From Lutispora sp. (GTDB taxonomy: Bacteria; Bacillota; Clostridia; Lutisporales; Lutisporaceae), in NCBI GenBank assembly GCA_030834765.1, contig JAUQXG010000488.1, positions 1 through 10,561 of the forward strand: a stretch of 10,561 nt of DNA, written 5' to 3'. This document shows positions 7,755 to 10,561 of this stretch, in pieces; within the stretch, counting starts at the first letter, position 1; each line of letters begins with the position of its first letter. Position numbers and translations under genes: made by a program. A model generated the notes under the pieces. That model worked only from the letters and a program-made list of their open reading frames with translations, did not search any database and was not told the origin of the DNA.

Positions 7755-9554
7755 ATGAGATTGTTTTCTCCTTGGGCGCTGACTTTCTTATCCCTTATCC
7801 CTCTTGTTATGCTTATGTATATATTGAAGCAGAAGTTTGAGGAAAGAATCGTCCCAAGTACATATTTATGGGAACAAGCATTAAAAGATATTGAAGTGAA
7901 TACTCCATGGCAAAGGCTAAAGAAAAACTTACTGCTTTATCTCCAGCTTCTTATTGTGCTGTTTTTGACTTTCGCCTTGTCTAATCCTTATTTATCTCTA
8001 GGTACAGGTAGTTATGAGAATATTATAGTTGTCATAGACAATTCGGGTAGTATGAACGCCTTATATAAAAATTCTACTAGGCTTGAAGCAGCAAAGCAAA
8101 AGGCAGTGAACATGGTCAAGAGCAGTGCTTCTGGAGCCAATTTTACAGTTGTTTCATCGGGAAGAAAAACCGAAATATTAATAAATGCTTCTAAGAATAA
8201 GGCTGATACAATAAATAAAATAAACGAAATAAAAACGAGCAACTCCACAGGCAACATGGATGATGCAGTTGCATTATCCAAAGCTTTGTCGAAACAATAT
8301 GAGAGCTGCAAGGTTATGATATATTCAGACAATAAAGTTGGTATAGATGATATAAAGGGAGAAGTTGAAGTGATAGCCTCTAAACTTGAGAATGCTAGCA
8401 TAGATTACATCTCCCATAGCATAGAGGAGGATTCTCTAAAAGCACTTATAAGGGTAACCAACAGAAGTGATGTCGATATTTCCAGGGAAATATCTCTTTA
8501 TGGGGAAGAAAAGTTAATTCATATACAAAATGTAGATTTTAAGCCCGGGGAATCAAAAAGTATATATTTTGATGGCATTCCTGGAGATGTTTCCTATATT
8601 TATGGAGAATTAACAGAAGAAGACGGATTATTAGAAGATAATTCAGCTTTTGACATTATAAAGGCAGTAAAGCCTAAGAAAGTACTGATGGTTTCCAATA
8701 AGAATATATTTATTGAAAAGATGCTGACAATCATATCAGGATTAGAGGTATACAAGAGCGTAGAAAATGAAAAAATTGATGATAAATATGATTTATATAT
8801 ATACGATGGAAGCTTACCTGATATCTTGCCTAAAAGCGGTAGCCTATTAGTCATTAATCCACCCTTAGAAAACAAACATTTCGTAGTAGGGGAGGTTATC
8901 CAAGGAGGAGCACTAAAGGCAGTAACGCACTCTCTAACCAAATACATAGGTGGTTTGAATGCATCGGTTTCAAAGTTTAAGACAATAGAAATGCCTTATT
9001 GGGCGGAAGAAGTGATGACTGTGGATGGAAAAACAGCTGTCATGGTTGGCGAGAACAAGGGCCAAAGACAAAGCATTATTGCCTTTGATTTGCATGATAG
9101 TGATTTTGTCCTGAGCTCTGAATATCCAATGTTGTTCAGCAGTCTATTGTCTTATCTTATTGGTATAGGAAGTAACGAAAAGACTGTTGTAAAATCAGGA
9201 GAGCAGGTGAATTTAGACATATCATCAGATGTAACAGCTGCCGCTGTTATGAAGCCTTCTGGACAAAGAGAAGAAATAACACTTCGTTATCCAATTGGAG
9301 CTTTTGAGAATACCGATGAACTTGGAATATATAAGGTTTTAGAGAAAGCTGGAGAGACCGAAACCTCTTATCTTTTTTGTGCTAATTTTCCCTCTGAAAC
9401 CGAATCTGATATAAGTGGAGAATCCTTCATAATGAAAAGCGATGCAGATGGAGCTAGCAAAACAAGTGGGGGGATGAATATATCTATATACTTGCTTTTA
9501 TTAGGGCTCTTGGTCATGGCATTTGAATGGGTGGTGTATACAGGTGGGTATTGA
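7755..9554 (+). CDS. BatA-type membrane protein with VWA domain and GATase-like segment
   Basis: This 599-residue protein starts with the BatA (aerotolerance regulator) N-terminal module: one membrane helix (about 7-24), a short loop with VPSTYLWEQAL, and a second helix (about 58-76). The VWA domain follows, with intact MIDAS ligands D95-x-S97-x-S99 (VIDNSGSM), T165 and D192. Next come a beta-sandwich-like region (about 205-300) and an alpha/beta segment resembling a GATase-like domain (about 306-430; KKVLMVS at 308-314, YDLYIYDG at 345-352, SGSLLVINPP at 361-370), without a recognisable catalytic Cys. A last membrane helix (about 577-595) precedes a very short tail. The VWA domain could face either side; topology is not decided here. 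The gene's end overlaps the next start by 11 bases. VWA proteins of this kind usually partner with MoxR and DUF58. Start choice is ATG 7755; GTG 7743 would add four residues. Confidence 0.92.
   Translation: MRLFSPWALTFLSLIPLVMLMYILKQKFEERIVPSTYLWEQALKDIEVNTPWQRLKKNLLLYLQLLIVLFLTFALSNPYLSLGTGSYENIIVVIDNSGSMNALYKNSTRLEAAKQKAVNMVKSSASGANFTVVSSGRKTEILINASKNKADTINKINEIKTSNSTGNMDDAVALSKALSKQYESCKVMIYSDNKVGIDDIKGEVEVIASKLENASIDYISHSIEEDSLKALIRVTNRSDVDISREISLYGEEKLIHIQNVDFKPGESKSIYFDGIPGDVSYIYGELTEEDGLLEDNSAFDIIKAVKPKKVLMVSNKNIFIEKMLTIISGLEVYKSVENEKIDDKYDLYIYDGSLPDILPKSGSLLVINPPLENKHFVVGEVIQGGALKAVTHSLTKYIGGLNASVSKFKTIEMPYWAEEVMTVDGKTAVMVGENKGQRQSIIAFDLHDSDFVLSSEYPMLFSSLLSYLIGIGSNEKTVVKSGEQVNLDISSDVTAAAVMKPSGQREEITLRYPIGAFENTDELGIYKVLEKAGETETSYLFCANFPSETESDISGESFIMKSDADGASKTSGGMNISIYLLLLGLLVMAFEWVVYTGGY
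9529..9536 (+). promoter_or_regulatory. Ribosome binding site inside the upstream gene for the second VWA gene
   Basis: GGGTGGTG lies seven bases before GTG 9544, within the last codons of the preceding gene. It is only a moderate match to the anti-Shine-Dalgarno sequence, so coupling to translation of the upstream gene is likely. Confidence 0.45.
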
Positions 9555-10561
9555 TTTTAGCAGACCCTATTTCTTATTTCTGATTCCTTTAGCTATTCTA
9601 TTTGTCCTTATGACAGCTAAGAGTCTGAATAAAATGTATTGGCTTAGAAAAAGAGTACTTTTGATTCTTAGAAATTTCATATTTATTTTAATTATTCTTT
9701 CCCTGTCAGGAATCAATATAAAATGGTTTGTGGATACAACCACAACTATATTTGTATTAGATGCATCTGACAGTATGAAAGCCTATAGAGGAAATATAGA
9801 GGAATTTGTTAGGGCGGCAAATAATAAAAAGACAGATAAAGATCAGGTCGGTGTAGTAACTTTTGGAGGTAATGCTTTAGTAGAAAATTTTATTTCTAAA
9901 GCGACTACTTTTCATAAAATTGAAACTAGTCCAGACAGCAGATATACAAATATAGAAAATGCTTTGACTGCATCTATTGCAATTATTCCTCAAAACACAA
10001 GGAAAAGAATCGTTCTTGTTACAGATGGAGAAGAGAATGTTGGAGCTAGCAATAAGATTTCCTCTTCTCTGTTAAATGAGTCCATTGATTTAAAAGTATA
10101 CCAAATCAATAGAGATATAAAAAATGAAATTGCTGTAGACAGCATTGTTCTTCCACCAAAAGTAAATTTAGGTCAAGTATTCAATATTACGGTGACGATC
10201 TCTAGCAAAGTTTCTGGAAATGCAAAGCTATCACTTTTTAGCGGAAGGCAGAAACAATCAGAGCAAAATATACAGATCACTGAAGGAATCAATAGATTTG
10301 TATTTAAGGATATTGCTGCCGAAGGTGGATTCAAAAGCTATCGAGCTGCAATAGAGTCTGATTTTGACACATTGACAGAGAACAATGAAGCCTCAGGCTA
10401 TACTACTATTGTAGACCGACCAAGCATACTTCTTATCGAAGATAAGGATGGAGAAGCAGATGAGATGGTTCGGCTTCTTACTGCATCAAATATAGATTTT
10501 CAAAAGATAAAAGCCATAAGTGTGCCATCCTCCTTAGAAGAGATCCTTCGATTTAAATCTA
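9544..10561 (+). CDS. BatA-like membrane protein with VWA domain and GATase-like segment (3' partial)
   Basis: The frame stays open from GTG 9544 to the window edge, giving 339 complete codons; the C-terminus is missing. The N-terminus (GIDFSRPYFLFLIPLAIL) is typical of membrane-anchored VWA proteins, with helices at about 9-25 and 38-57. The VWA domain has all MIDAS ligands: D73-x-S75-x-S77 (LDASDSM), T135 and D161 (TDG). A beta-sandwich-like region follows (about 195-285), then RPSILLIEDKDGEADEM (292-308), which looks like the first strand and helix of a GATase-like domain. The layout parallels the preceding gene, so the two are probably old duplicates with divergent sequence. Members with this layout are often much longer, so several hundred residues may lie downstream. 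The GTG is the only sensible in-frame start near the N-terminal helix; it overlaps the previous gene by 11 bases. Confidence 0.92.
   Translation, partial: MGIDFSRPYFLFLIPLAILFVLMTAKSLNKMYWLRKRVLLILRNFIFILIILSLSGINIKWFVDTTTTIFVLDASDSMKAYRGNIEEFVRAANNKKTDKDQVGVVTFGGNALVENFISKATTFHKIETSPDSRYTNIENALTASIAIIPQNTRKRIVLVTDGEENVGASNKISSSLLNESIDLKVYQINRDIKNEIAVDSIVLPPKVNLGQVFNITVTISSKVSGNAKLSLFSGRQKQSEQNIQITEGINRFVFKDIAAEGGFKSYRAAIESDFDTLTENNEASGYTTIVDRPSILLIEDKDGEADEMVRLLTASNIDFQKIKAISVPSSLEEILRFKS

Noticed and set aside
8012..8401. 129-codon open frame on the minus strand
   Set aside because: It lies wholly within the first VWA gene, whose frame has clear domain motifs; no ribosome binding site or recognisable protein is seen on the minus strand.
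1..10561. Search by eye for CRISPR arrays, insertion sequences, tRNA or rRNA genes, phage genes or defence systems
   Set aside because: No spaced repeats, transposase motifs, RNA-gene signatures or nuclease/toxin motifs were seen; nearly every base is in the eight co-oriented genes. MoxR/VWA pairs do occur in some defence contexts, but nothing else here supports such a role.

Overview
This is one strand-consistent gene cluster from an AT-rich Gram-positive bacterium, most likely a member of the Clostridia. The pointers are the low GC content, strong purine-rich ribosome binding sites, AT-ending codons, and a gene set of a kind known from low-GC Firmicutes. Assignment below class level is not possible from this window. 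All eight genes lie on the + strand and cover almost everything. The first is cut at its 5' end and the last at its 3' end. No gap exceeds about 70 bases, and I see no convincing internal terminator, promoter, RNA gene, mobile element or CRISPR array.

Positions 1-4217 look like an ABC transport module. A large membrane-anchored protein has a glutamine-amidotransferase-like (GATase-like) domain without a visible nucleophile, two membrane segments and a long beta-rich C-terminal half. It overlaps an ABC ATPase by one base. An ABC-2 type permease with six predicted membrane segments follows. The trio resembles, in order and fold, the GldG/GldA/GldF-type auxiliary protein, ATPase and permease set.

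Positions 4284-10561 hold a MoxR-type cluster: a membrane-anchored coiled-coil protein with a Gln/Gly/Asn-rich linker and a distinct C-terminal segment, a MoxR AAA+ ATPase, a soluble DUF58 protein, and two membrane-anchored von Willebrand factor A (VWA) proteins of the BatA type. Both VWA proteins carry complete metal-site (MIDAS) residues, followed by a beta-sandwich-like region and another GATase-like segment. The second one runs off the window.

The tight spacing (overlaps of 1 and 11 bases; gaps of 8, 13, 39, 58 and 66 bases) suggests a single transcript. From family knowledge, MoxR ATPases act as chaperone-like machines with VWA partners. My inference is that the cytoplasmic MoxR and DUF58 proteins work on, or signal to, the membrane-anchored VWA and coiled-coil proteins, and that the ABC module is part of the same envelope-related system. 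The substrate and physiological role are not known from the sequence. Each gene belongs to a recognisable family. What is underexplored is the combination: three GATase-like membrane proteins, three MIDAS proteins, an AAA+ ATPase and an ABC transporter in one unit.
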